64,000 nt of DNA. Source: Labyrinthula sp. Ha. Taxonomy: Eukaryota > Sar > Bigyra > Labyrinthulida > Labyrinthulaceae. The position numbers were made by a program, and so were the translations under genes. The notes beneath the pieces were generated by a model, which searched no databases, had not been told where the DNA came from, and saw nothing but the letters and a program-made list of their open reading frames with translations. This document shows positions 37,952 to 49,134 of this stretch, piece by piece (position 1 is the stretch's first letter; every line of letters begins with the position of its first letter). The DNA lies in the NCBI GenBank assembly GCA_015227615.1, contig JAALGZ010000001.1, positions 124,001 to 188,000 of the forward strand, given 5' to 3'.

Positions 37952-40200
37952 ATGGTTGCAAAGGGAGGAGGATCCGATAGGGTCACTCGATCGTCGGGGA
38001 GACCCAATCCGGTCAGTGACGAGGATTTGATGGAGATTTTACGCACATCAAATCCTAAGGATCGTCCATTGTCGGTGGATTTCATGGAGGGGGAGAACGA
38101 GTTCGAGCCCTCTGTGGAGAAACCCACTCAGATCGCGACCGTAGTTACAGGGGAACCTCAAGGAGGAGGGGAACCTGTTGAGAAATCGGGAAAAGCAGCA
38201 AAGGTCGGAACAAAGACCAAGTATGCGAAGAAAAAGAAGAGAAAGGCAACTTCGAAGACTGCAAAGTCGGTTGCCAAGAAGCCCAAGCCTGTGAAGGCGA
38301 CGGCTAAAGGAGGAGTGGTCGACGAAGTTGAGATCCTTGGGACCTCAACTGTGGATGTCGACACCTCATCTCCCGGAAAGAAGACCTCGGAAGCCGTTGG
38401 CGGTGGAAAAGAAATTCTGGAAGCCTTGGTTGCTACAGCCACGCAAGCCTCGAGAGCGGAAACAAGTAGTCAATCAAGTGGGAGTAACGATGAGGGAAGC
38501 CATGGCAAGATTGATCGTGACATGGAGGAGCACTCCCAGAAGGTGACTTTAGGTTGCGAACAAGATCTTGATCAGATTTCTGATGATGATCGTAAGATCC
38601 TTGCTTATCGCAAGCAGAGAGTTCGTAAGGGTTTACAGGTTAGGAAACGAACTACCTCGGAAGGTTCCCTTGACTATGGGGCTGGAGTTGAGGTAGGTAG
38701 TAATTCGGCGGCAGGTTCCGTGAGGAACGCTGCATCTTTGGATGAGTTGTACAAAAATATAACTCAGAGTTTACACGATCCTACCAGCGGGAATGTGGCT
38801 GGTTCTCTAGTAGAAAAGAAAATTGTGGAAAGAGGATAAAGAGAATATGATGCTCTTGATCCTCAAGAGAAAAGGAAGCTGTTTGCCTCGATGAGGCTAC
38901 AGTACAAACGGGCTAGAGTTGCCCAAAGCAAAACTCTGTTGGCTCTTAGGAGCAAAGAAGTTAATGAAGGGCACAAGGGCCTTCCTGGTTTGAATCTGCC
39001 CGAGAGGATGGATGGGGAAGTCCTGGATGTGCACGCAGCCGGCGAGGCTGCAAAGGTAAACATAGGAATGTTCGATGCCATTCAACCTCAGGATCCAAAC
39101 ACTGAAGAGTTGAAGAGGTTTGTGACCATCAACTATGTTAACTCGCAGGTGGTATCTTCATTCTTGCCGGGGTTGTCAGGTCAATTAGGAGATGTGCAAA
39201 AGGAACTGCACCATGAAATCGAACAAAGGAGATTCCGTAATCGTGAGATTCACGGAATGTTGGGTGACAATCGAACTTATGTTGAAACGCTGAGGGCGGA
39301 AGTTAGCTCCTTGCGTGATTTGGTTAACATGTTGTCACAAAATAGGTCCACCCATGCGGTTCATGGTGTGGGAACGAGGCATTTGATGCCAAAAATCGAT
39401 ATTTTGGAATCTCTCGATATGCAGAAGCTAGGCCAATGGCTTAATCTTGTTGGTGAACAGATGATTCTGGAGCCGTCGTTCCAACCTCGTCGTTTTATCC
39501 ACGAGAAGCTTCTGGAGGGATTCTGTAGGAACGAAAGGGAAAGGGAGACGGTCTTTTACTCCCTTAAGGAATATTATGACAAGGGTAAGGCTGAAAACCG
39601 CCAGGATCCCATGCGACTTCTTAAGGAAGTTAAGTACCCGGCCTCAGGGGACAGCAGGGAAAGGTTTCAGACTTATATGATGAATGTCAACTCTAAGGTC
39701 GATCCAGGTTATACGGATCGAATTGGTGAGGAGGCCCTCATTGAGCTCTTGTTTGAAATTACTAGAAAGGTTCCGTCTAGTTTCGGGTTGTCTAAGGAGG
39801 CAATCCGAACCAAGGTACGGAAGACTGAGAACCCCCTTAAGTCAATTGATGCTTTGCAGGATCTTCTTGAAGCTCAACGTCAATTTGCGTTGGATAGAGG
39901 TGTAGATGCATCGACGGGGCAAGTCTCAGAAATAGGAACGAAGTCGAAAGAAAAGAGAATGAAAACACCTTCTGTTAGTAAGGTTAGATCTTCTCTAGTT
40001 AGCCAGGTTGCGGGGTTTTCGCCTTATCCACAGGCGTCTGGACCCATGCCGGTTAACATAACGAGACCTAGTATTAAGGTCATTGAGAAGGAAAAAGCCT
40101 TTCATGATGTCTGGTACTCGGAAATCCCTTGATCCGCCCGGAGGACTTGTGCGTACTGCAAGAATCATGGGCACGGTATGCATGACTGTGTTATGTTTGC
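37952..40200 (+). mobile_element. Gag region of the Ty3/gypsy element
   Basis: The N-terminal part has a strongly basic Lys/Ala/Thr/Pro-rich stretch (about 38215-38310) that resembles a histone H1 tail or a nuclear-localisation cluster. An acidic/Ser-rich linker follows. A helical, charged segment at about 38900-39900 is likely capsid. The region ends in a CCHC zinc knuckle (CAYCKNHGHGMHDC, about 40147-40190), the usual nucleocapsid RNA-binding motif. The assignment rests on position and the zinc knuckle; the capsid itself is too divergent for me to match by eye. Confidence 0.75.
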
Positions 40201-40954
40201 TGCCGCTGTGGTCAAGAAGGATGATGAGAAAAGACTTAAGGCTGTAAAAGGGGATGCTCTGAGGACTCGCCAAGTGCAGGCATTCATCAACAGGATGTTT
40301 GACCGCCAAGCGAGTGATCCGGACGGTAGAACTGACTACAAAACGGATCGAGGAACAACATCCCTCAAACATTCCGCAATAGTTAAAGCGAGAATGATGA
40401 ATGCGGGGAAGTCCGCACCTAGTGGGGCGGACCCGCACCCGGGGTTTAGAGGTAGTAAAGTTCTAGCTCTAGCAGCTCCTCCCGGACAAAAGGAGTTGAA
40501 AAGGATGAAGGCATTAGTGCCTGAAGGATACGATCTTATGATCGAGGGTACTGAGGAGTACCCTACAATAGATGTGCATGTTGGAGAAGTATCCCAATTT
40601 CGTGATTTTGACGAGGGATACGAGATATGCACCTCGACAGGTGATGTGATCGGCGATGCTAAGTTTGATAGCGGAGCAGAGGTCACAGTCGGCAGCTGGT
40701 CGAAGCACAAGGATTTGCTTGATAGCTATTCAAGTGCTACTGGAAAGGTTCACGTAGCAAACGATGCTCCGGTTGATGTCCTTGCAGTTGGACATATGGG
40801 GCTGCTTGTGAAAGTAAATGGAGTGGAAAGTAGATCTTGCCCAAGGGCAAAGGTCGTTTTGGTTCAATCGCAAGATTGGCCGAGCTTTCTGATTGGAAGA
40901 CCCGAATTGAGGAGGATGGGTTTAGATCCCGCTCAAAACTTGGGACTCGGGTAG
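40178..40954 (+). mobile_element. Aspartic protease region of the Ty3/gypsy element
   Basis: The frame carries GDAKFDSGAEVTVGSW, a DSGA-type active site of retropepsins, followed by a hydrophobic VLLV and FLIGRPELRRMGLD, like the conserved ILGxDxL segment near the end of retroviral-type proteases. It lies directly downstream of the zinc knuckle, as in other Ty3/gypsy elements. Confidence 0.8.
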
Positions 40955-41599
40955 GGAATCGGCAGCCAGGTTGACCACCTGGTGGGCCAACTACAAAGTA
41001 AGATCTCAACTCTCATTGTCTATAAATATGTTAATAGTGCATTGTGGTTAGAGAGTAGATTAGAGATCTGTAATTGGCCTAATGTAGTATTCATTTGTGT
41101 ACAACCTTTAATGTTTAAATTATTATTAAATTACTTAGTGTCTAAGGCGTACAAATTACTAGAGTTAGTAAGAGTGCTACATTGGGAAACGGAAAGGAAA
41201 TTAAAGTCGGTTAGATGGTATCTTGTTGTAGGAAAAGGGGTTAATGGGTCTCAGGTCAAGAGGCAAAGGCACAAAAATGTGCAAATGGTACCCCATGGTA
41301 CGGTCAAGGAGGTGGCGCGGTTGATACTGATGGCTAAATCACTGCAGGATGGCGCCATTTCAGTTTACCCTCAAATCTCGATCGGCAACGTGCCAAGAAC
41401 CTCAATGAATCTAGATGGATATTTCGAGGTCCGATTCATTGAGGCGAGGCGATCACCTTTTGAGAGTCTCAAGGAAAGTAGAATCCTACCTAACGAGGAC
41501 GCTCGGGGATGTTCTACAGCGGTTTTGTACTCCGCATGGAATGGAGTCTTAGATGACGGACGAGGGGAAAGACCCAAGTCATTCAACGTCGGCTCATCG

Positions 41600-43593
41600 A
41601 ATATACAAGTACCACCGACACGAATTTATAGCTCCATAGGGAATCTCGATTTAGTAGAGCGAATAAATTCAGGGAACTTCGAGGGAATTGACTTCGGAGA
41701 AATCATTAAACTACGTCGTCACGTTGAAGATATCGCGGACGACAACTTGATGGATAACCTCCTTCCGGAGGTGGAAGAGGGACTCAACATAGAAGAGGAA
41801 GAACCTTTGATAAAACAGGCTATCAATGAGATGATAGACCGATCAGAGGCGTCTGAAGAGATGAGAATCTCTTTGAGGAAATTATGTTTGGAATTTTGGG
41901 ATGTCTTTGCGACGGACCATACCCAAACGAAGATAAGTGGCTTGACGCCAATGCCAGTATATCCACTGGATAATTATGATTTTTCGTACCCAAGGGTGCG
42001 ACCGATGTCGGCTGAGAAGTCGAACTTTATAAGGGATAAACTGCTAAGTATGGCAGAAAGGGACTGGTTACCAAAGTTAAATCTGCTGAGTTTGGCTCAG
42101 TGGTATTTGCGGTGCCAAAGAAAGGAAACAAGTTACGAATGGTTGTTGACTTGGTTGATGTCAACAAAATTTTGAGAAGGGATGTGAATCAACTCCCTCA
42201 TTTGGAAACTTGCTTTGATAATCTTGCGGGTAGCAAGTATTATGGCAGTTTTGATGTGGTTTCGGGCTTTGATCAGTTAGGAATAACTGAAGAAGCAAAG
42301 AAATATTTTAACATTGTTTCGGAGCATGGAACTTTTCAGCTCCAATTTGCTCCTATGGGATATCATAGTACCCCAGTATTCTTCCATCAGAGGATGGTTG
42401 ATGAAGTGGTGGGGGAAAGATTAGTTAATCGTCCAAGGAATGGAGTCATTCAATGGATCGATGATAGTTTGCTATACGCAGACGACTTCGAAGAATATTT
42501 GAGGTTGTTGGAAACCTTGTTAAGAAACTTAAGGAAGGCTAGAGTTCGGATTAGCCCAGCTAAGTCGATCATCTTTGCCAAAGAAATAGTCTATTGCGGC
42601 CGAAAGGTGGCAAATGGAAAATGGAATTTTAAGAAGGAGTACTATTCACGGATCTTGGATGTGCCAAGACCGGAATATGTCTATCAATTGGCATCAATGA
42701 TGCACTTATCTCAGTGGTTGTCTCTGGCGATTTCAGAACTGGCTGAATTGAGGAGTGTTATTATGGAATTCTACCCTGAAATGAGGGGTAAGAAATCGGA
42801 ATTGAAAAGGAAAAATGAGAGGATTTTATGGACAGCTGAGCTAACAGCTGCCTTTGGGAAATTCCTTAGGACGATTAGTATTGCGGCTAAACAGAAATTG
42901 AGTCTATACGATAGAACCCAGGATCTTTTGTTAATAACAGATGCTTCTGGCATGTTCTTCAGTTCGATTCTGATGCAAGCCGAGTCGTCGGAAAGGAATA
43001 AGAAGTTATTAGAAAAGAGGGTGGTTCCTATGATGTTCTTTTCTGGGAAGTTTCAGGACTCTCAGATTAGATGGGGCATTGTGCATAAGGAATTATACCC
43101 GATAGTAAAGACTTTTAGTAGGTTATCGTACCTGCTTCCGTTCCACCCCACACCTATTCAGGTGTATACGGATCACTTGAACCTTAGGGCCATTATAAAA
43201 GGGGGATCGAAGATCAACCATGGCCACTTGAATAGACTACAGAGATGGGTCTTAACCCTGCAGCAGGCAGATGTAGAGTTACATCATGTCAAGGGAGAGG
43301 ACAATGTCTTTGCAGATATGCTTTCTCGATGGGCAGCAACGCCTGAGAGAGAAAAGCACAAAGTTGAGGCAATAAGGATCATGAGGGCGGCGTTACGTCG
43401 TGAGAGATCAGGGTCAGATGTCTCTCTGGGACCTCAAGTTTCACTTACTTCGAAGGAAAGGAAATACTTCCGAAAGATGTTTAAACATCCTCGGGAAATA
43501 GAAGAGGGGGTTGCTAAAAATGGCAACCCCTACGGAGTAAGTACTCGGAAAGTAGTTCCGCGAATGGAGGACTCTGCAATTCCTGGTATTTAG
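41600..43593 (+). mobile_element. Reverse transcriptase and RNase H region of the Ty3/gypsy element
   Basis: Fingers and palm motifs are clear: VVDLVDVNKI, then SFDVVSGFDQL, then FAPMGYHSTP and the catalytic WIDDSLLYADD at about 42455-42485. RNase H follows with LLLITDASG, FFSGKF, VYTDHLNLRAI and DNVFADMLSRW, covering its acidic residues. This is the typical Ty3/gypsy arrangement before integrase. Confidence 0.92.
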
Positions 43594-43685
43594 AGGAAAG
43601 ATTTTCCCACGGACTTCGTCCTGATGGTGGGCTTGAGATTAAGGTCGAGAATCCTGATCTAGAGGAAGAATATAGTAGGCTGGCT

Positions 43686-46600
43686 ATGGTAGACACCGAG
43701 TCGGCAGTATCCTTAGAAGAAATCAGTAGTTGGGTTTCGTCTCAACGAGTGAAATCGGAAACTGCGATGAAGGAGGAAGTCAAGGTGGAGATACCCAGGG
43801 TGGGTATTGACATTATTGCTTCGGAGTTGCGTCTATCTCCTAAAAGACAGAAGGAAAAGCTCACGTTTAAGAGAATACAGGCCTTAGACAAGGACCGCAC
43901 ATCCAGTTTTAATCCTTACTACGAGGGTTCGTGGAAAAGGATTTCGGAAAAGGAACTGTTAGATGCTCAAAAACGAGAGTCTTTGGGCGATGGACTAAAA
44001 ATTTCGGAGGAGGAGGGGAGAATTATAGTACCCCAATCGTTATTTGAACGTCAATTGGTGCACATTCACTTGGCTAATAGACATGGGTCTAGGATCCAGG
44101 ATGTTGCAGAGGTAAGACGTTTCAAGTGGAAGGTGCCACCTAGTTATGGTGAAAAGGTTTCGGCGGAGACGGTGATGCTTGGTTTAAGGGCCAACTGCAT
44201 ACATTGTAATAGAGCCCCGAAACTTATAAAGACGAACTTGAGAATAGTTACGGAAGCTAGAAGGCCTAAGGAGGTTCTGGTAGCAGACTTTTTGTATGTA
44301 AACGCCAAGGGTTACATCTTGGTAATTACTGATGCTTTCTCTCGTTTCTGCTTTCTTCACCATGCACCTAAAGCGGATGCTGTAACAGTTGTTAGGGCTC
44401 TAAGTAAGTTTCACACTTACTGGAGATTAGAGGCAGAGTTCACTCTAGTAACTGATAGAGGCTCTCATTTTGCCAATAGTTTGTTGGAATTGTTACAGAA
44501 GGAAGTTCGATTTACACATAACTATGCAGTGAGTTATGCTAGTTGGACTAATGGAGAGGTGGAAATAGTTCATCGAAAGGTTTTGAGCTTCTTACGAAGT
44601 TTGGTCTCAGAGTTGAGACTGCAATGGGATCAATGGCCGGATGTAATTGAGTCAGTGATGACTGCGGTTAATGAGATTCCGTTGCCTAGTAGGAAACTTC
44701 CTGGAATGAAGGAGGCCCCTAATGCTAACCTTCTATTTTTGAATACGGATCCGTCAAAGGAATATATCGAAACGGAAGCTTTTCCCAAAGTCATTTTTCG
44801 GAAAATTGGGGGAAGAGAAGGTGTAATCAATGTTGATAAGGACATTTTATACCGGTTTTCAAAGGAGTTTCGTCGTGAGCTAGAGGAAATGCATAGTCAG
44901 GTGGCTGATTATGTGTCGCTCATGAAGAAAAGAAGGAATGATTATTGGAATAAACGCCAGAAGCGAGTCGATAAGGCATGTATTCAATATGTACCTGGCG
45001 ATTGGTGTTTATTAAGTTCGAAGAATACACCAAGGGAGAATAATAAAATCAAATTGATCTGGTCTAGACCAGTTAATGTGATTGAGTTGCTCTCATCTAA
45101 TGTGTACAAGGTGAGATTATTGAATGGGGAAACCCAAATTGTACATGGAAGTCGTTTGTACTTCTATGAACCGGATGGCTTTGTGCCGGATGATGCACTT
45201 AGAAAAGTCTTTATCAATAATTGGGGAGAGTTGGAGGTTCAGAAATTCCTTGAAGTTAGATACTCAAAAGGTGAGTACCTTGTGAGAGTTCGATGGAGGG
45301 GATTTGAACCTATAGATGATACATGGGAACCGTTGCTTACCATGTATCGAGATGTTAAGGAATTTGTCCTTAAATTTCTGTCGGAAAAACGGGTTTCGAT
45401 TAGGGAGAAGCAGCTTCGGAGACAAACTCAAGAATGGCTTGATCGAAAGTTTGCTGTGGAAGTTAGTGCAGCATGGGTTGGGAGGTTCCGACCAAGTTTG
45501 TTGCACTACTTGAAAGAAAAGGAAAACACTGATTTGTGGAAAACTCTTCCTGTTAGGAGAGATTTTGTGTCTGGATGGACAAAGGAGGATCATCAACTGC
45601 TTAGGAATTTGATTCTCAAATTTGGAATGGGAAGTTTTAGTCAATTCATGGAGTACATGCCTTATAAGTCGAAGGCGATGGTTTACTCATACTTGCAGAG
45701 AAAACTTCATAGAAGGGATTTGGCGCCTTTGAGGGGTCAATTCATTGATATTAATTCTGGAAAGGAAACTCGTGAGAGGTTTTCTCTGAAAGAATTAAGG
45801 TTTAATAGGAGAGTGGATTCGTTGAGTTCGGCGAAGACATTTCTGAAGGAGACTTGTCCGGAAGGAGTAAGTCAAACGTATAGGAACGATTTCGAACGAA
45901 GGAAAAAGGAAGTTGAAACTATGGTCAAAAGTTGTGAAGATCGTATTATTAAACTTTATCAAAATCCGGTGTCGAGAGCTGGGATGAAATGTATGTATCT
46001 CTTATACTCACTAGAGCTAAGTCGTAAAAGATACCTATACGAAGTCTTGGATAAAGAATACCCTAAAGAGTTAATTTCGGAAATCGAAGGAATACTTATT
46101 GCTCCAGTGGAGTGCGAGTTAACTGGGGGAAGTCTTGTTACAGGATTTGAGCATGTACAAAATTTTGTGCTTAAACGTCTTTGTGGCAATTTATGTTTGG
46201 TTGGTTTTGAAGGTAGTCCTTTTTGGACAAGGATTTGCGTCCCACCTCGGGATAAACTTTGGTTTACTGCGGACTTATATAAGTCAGCGATTTTAACTGA
46301 GTGGCCTGGGGATAAGGTGGATTTATTGTTAATGGATCCTCCTTGGGCTATTGGACAGGAAAACCCAATCAGAGGATTGAGAGTTCCTTATGTAAGGAAA
46401 CCGGATACTCAGGTTTTAAATCTGAATTTTGAAGCTCTTAAAGCTTCTTTCATAGCCATTTGGGTAGTGGAGCGAACACTCGCTCTAACTTTGAATAGTA
46501 TGTTTGATAGGGGATATGACTTAGTGCATATCATAGAATGGGTTAAATTGGCACCGAGTGGAAGAATAAGAGCATCTTTGGGCTATTATTTCCAACACTC

Positions 46601-46916
46601 GGCAGAGTCTCTGTTAGTATTTGTAAAAAGAACGGAACGTACTCTTCCTTCGGTGGTAGAAAAGATAGAAAGACTTAGAAAGGAGAAGGCGATTTTTGCT
46701 GATCGCCTTGTGGAAGGTGTAAAACCTCGGAAGGTTTATGAAATTCTTGGAAGAATTTTTGATAATCGGCATCTTAAGGTAGAGTTATTCGCTAGATGTG
46801 CTAATCTGAAGTCCGGGTGGATTCAGGTTGGTTTAGAGGTGGATCCTTTAGTATCAGATATAGCATTTGGGTGCTTTGTCCCTAAAGTTTTACCTGGTGA
46901 AAAGGCTATTGGATAG
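43686..46916 (+). mobile_element. Integrase-chromodomain-Myb/SANT-MT-A70 methyltransferase polyprotein part of the Ty3/gypsy element
   Basis: A single open frame of 1,076 codons. Integrase has an HHCC zinc finger at about 124-185 and a catalytic core with Asp201, Asp257 and Glu293 (DD35E spacing). A chromodomain at about 516-570 reads FLEVRYSKGEYLVRVRWRG then DDTWEP. A Myb/SANT-like helix set at about 628-680 begins GWTKEDHQLLRNLI. Residues about 860-1070 match MT-A70 methyltransferases: LLLMDPPWAIG (DPPW at 884-887), IIEWVKLAPSG, GYYFQHSAESLLVFVK, and near the end VELFARCANLKSGWIQVG, which parallels the family's ELFGRxxNxxxxW segment. MT-A70 enzymes put methyl groups on adenine N6 in RNA (METTL3) or DNA (ciliate MTA1 type). 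DPPW is the form kept by active members. Substrate here is unknown. The frame looks whole and ends 24 bp before the LTR. Confidence 0.88.
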
Positions 46917-46940
46917 CCTTTTAGGAGAAGAGGAGGGGGA
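46917..46940 (+). other. Polypurine tract before the 3' LTR
   Basis: AGGAGAAGAGGAGGGGGA sits immediately 5' of the LTR start at 46941, where plus-strand DNA synthesis is primed in LTR elements. It shows that the methyltransferase frame lies inside the element. Confidence 0.85.
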
Positions 46941-47368
46941 TGTGTGAGTTCTTTAATTCATGTACTTTTGTTTTGATGACTTGTGCCAATTAACCGTTGT
47001 AGTAAGTAGTATATAGTAGCATAGTTAAGTTGCCCAAGTTTCTTAGGTGCTTTTTCTAGGATAATAATTAGATTGGTAGCACGTGATATTTTGGGAAATT
47101 AAGACATAACTAATTCAAGAAAAACCAATAGAAGACAAAAGAAACTATTTGTACACTGAGAGTTCAGGTACTTCGATATAGTTACTAGCGTCCTATAAAA
47201 TACCGAAGGAAAGCCTTAGATTCGATTACTTTACGAGGGTAAAGTACTTCTAAGCAAATTAGGAAATAGAGGAACAACCTTCGCACGGAAATTCGTTGTG
47301 ACCGACTTTAGGGGTCACTTTTTCCATCGATTTGGTTATCTTCGGTTAGTCACTCGTCGACTGACAAA
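46941..47368 (+). repeat. 3' LTR of the Ty3/gypsy element
   Basis: 428 bp, nearly identical to 37486-37913. It ends about 225 bp upstream of the first CEP164-like start codon. Its downstream part, from 47071 on, was copied along with host DNA in the tandem duplication. Confidence 0.92.
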
Positions 47369-48102
47369 CATGATGGTTATGGCTTCGTCAACCTTGCACT
47401 AACTGGTAGGTTCTTTTCCAAATGGAGACCTGAGTTCATTCACTTTCTTCGAAATATTGAGGAAATACGAGGATACTGACACATAATAAATCCAATAAAC
47501 TTTTTATCATATGTCGTTTTTCATTTAAGCCAAGTGTTTTCTTTTCTAGTTTGTTGAAATATGACCGTTAGATTTAGGAAGAAGAAAATATCATGAACAA
47601 GCTGTTTACTTTTCGAAATTCTGAAAAATCACGAAAATCAAAGCGTAGCCATCGTCATTCTAAAATCGAGAGAAAAAATCATAGAAGAAGTTCGTCTCAC
47701 TCTAAACGACGTCGACATAGAAAGAAGCATAGTTCTGGTAGTGATAAAAAGGAAGAGATTATGACGACTAAAGCATCGGAGCAAGTGGAAGAGATAGAAC
47801 TTGCGGAGGAAGATAAATCGAAAGAATCTATTGAGGATGAAGCATATGAACATAGGTTTTCAGACTCTTCTTCTAAGCCATCCACCCCAAGAGAAGAGGT
47901 ACACTTACCTATGGCGGATGAGAGCCCACCAGATATGAATGCAGCTGTCACAGAGGTAGATAGTGACGAAAAAATTGCTAACCTTGAAAAAGCAGTTGTA
48001 GAGCATGCAAAATACTTGGGTCTAGATCCTGTTCTGGATCAGGGTTTGTTATGGATTGCGAAAGAGGCCCTAATGGCCCCAATACCAGAAGGGTGGAATC
48101 AG
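47071..48102 (+). repeat. Tandem duplication, unit 1 (LTR part plus CEP164 5' end)
   Basis: 1,032 bp matching 48103-49134 with essentially one visible difference. It starts inside the 3' LTR (GATTGGTAGCACG) and runs through the upstream region and first 170 codons of the CEP164-like gene. The junction at 48102/48103 joins gene interior to LTR interior with about 1 bp of shared sequence, as in end-joining or replication slippage. Confidence 0.93.
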
Positions 48103-48111
48103 GATTGGTAG
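47593..48111 (+). pseudogene. Truncated 5' copy of the CEP164-like gene
   Basis: The first 170 codons are identical to the gene at 48625. Then the frame enters the copied LTR fragment, adding Asp-Trp before a TAG. The product would hold the basic N-terminus and the conserved helical N-terminal module but only the first half of the WW domain (first Trp present, second lost). It has its own copy of the same upstream region. It could be transcribed; whether a 172-residue fragment has any role, for example competing for partners, is unknown. Confidence 0.85.
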
Positions 48112-48400
48112 CACGTGATATTTTGGGAAATTAAGACATAACTAATTCAAGAAAAACCAATAGAAGACAAAAGAAACTATTTGTACACTGAGAGTTCAGG
48201 TACTTCGATATAGTTACTAGCGTCCTATAAAATACCGAAGGAAAGCCTTAGATTCGATTACTTTACGAGGGTAAAGTACTTCTAAGCAAATTAGGAAATA
48301 GAGGAACAACCTTCGCACGGAAATTCGTTGTGACCGACTTTAGGGGTCACTTTTTCCATCGATTTAGTTATCTTCGGTTAGTCACTCGTCGACTGACAAA
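48103..48400 (+). repeat. LTR fragment carried by the tandem duplication
   Basis: Matches the last 298 bp of the Ty3/gypsy LTR, including the TATA-like box (48225-48234), 400 bp upstream of the full-length CEP164-like start. It arrived by host duplication, not by its own insertion: it has no matching other end and no target duplication. Confidence 0.9.
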
Positions 48401-49134
48401 CATGATGGTTATGGCTTCGTCAACCTTGCACTAACTGGTAGGTTCTTTTCCAAATGGAGACCTGAGTTCATTCACTTTCTTCGAAATATTGAGGAAATAC
48501 GAGGATACTGACACATAATAAATCCAATAAACTTTTTATCATATGTCGTTTTTCATTTAAGCCAAGTGTTTTCTTTTCTAGTTTGTTGAAATATGACCGT
48601 TAGATTTAGGAAGAAGAAAATATCATGAACAAGCTGTTTACTTTTCGAAATTCTGAAAAATCACGAAAATCAAAGCGTAGCCATCGTCATTCTAAAATCG
48701 AGAGAAAAAATCATAGAAGAAGTTCGTCTCACTCTAAACGACGTCGACATAGAAAGAAGCATAGTTCTGGTAGTGATAAAAAGGAAGAGATTATGACGAC
48801 TAAAGCATCGGAGCAAGTGGAAGAGATAGAACTTGCGGAGGAAGATAAATCGAAAGAATCTATTGAGGATGAAGCATATGAACATAGGTTTTCAGACTCT
48901 TCTTCTAAGCCATCCACCCCAAGAGAAGAGGTACACTTACCTATGGCGGATGAGAGCCCACCAGATATGAATGCAGCTGTCACAGAGGTAGATAGTGACG
49001 AAAAAATTGCTAACCTTGAAAAAGCAGTTGTAGAGCATGCAAAATACTTGGGTCTAGATCCTGTTCTGGATCAGGGTTTGTTATGGATTGCGAAAGAGGC
49101 CCTAATGGCCCCAATACCAGAAGGGTGGAATCAG
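48103..49134 (+). repeat. Tandem duplication, unit 2
   Basis: Second copy of the 1,032-bp unit, continuing without a break into the full-length CEP164-like gene. Its first 298 bp are an LTR fragment. Near-identity of the units means the duplication is younger than the retroelement insertion, or is an assembly artefact. Confidence 0.93.

Larger units (their letters stand above)
37486..47368 (+). mobile_element. Ty3/gypsy LTR retroelement carrying chromodomain, Myb/SANT-like and MT-A70 methyltransferase domains
   Basis: About 9.9 kb bounded by near-identical 428-bp LTRs (TGTGTGAG ... CTGACAAA) and a candidate 4-bp duplication CATG (37482-37485 and 47369-47372). Parts in order: Gag with Lys-rich N-terminus and zinc knuckle, aspartic protease, reverse transcriptase (YADD), RNase H, integrase (HHCC, DD35E), chromodomain, Myb/SANT-like domain, MT-A70 methyltransferase, polypurine tract. 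Integrase after RNase H makes it Ty3/gypsy, and the chromodomain puts it with or near chromoviruses. The LTRs differ at about two positions, so insertion was recent. It looks nearly whole. The coding part is spread over several frames, with perhaps three to five breaks, some of which may be natural gag-pol junctions. It is more GC-rich than the host DNA around it. A stretch near 41.0-41.2 kb is AT-rich and carries no domain I can name. Confidence 0.92.

Noticed and set aside
37486-47368. Methyltransferase as a separate host gene next to the retroelement
   Set aside because: It is in the same long open frame as integrase and chromodomain and is followed at once by the polypurine tract and LTR.
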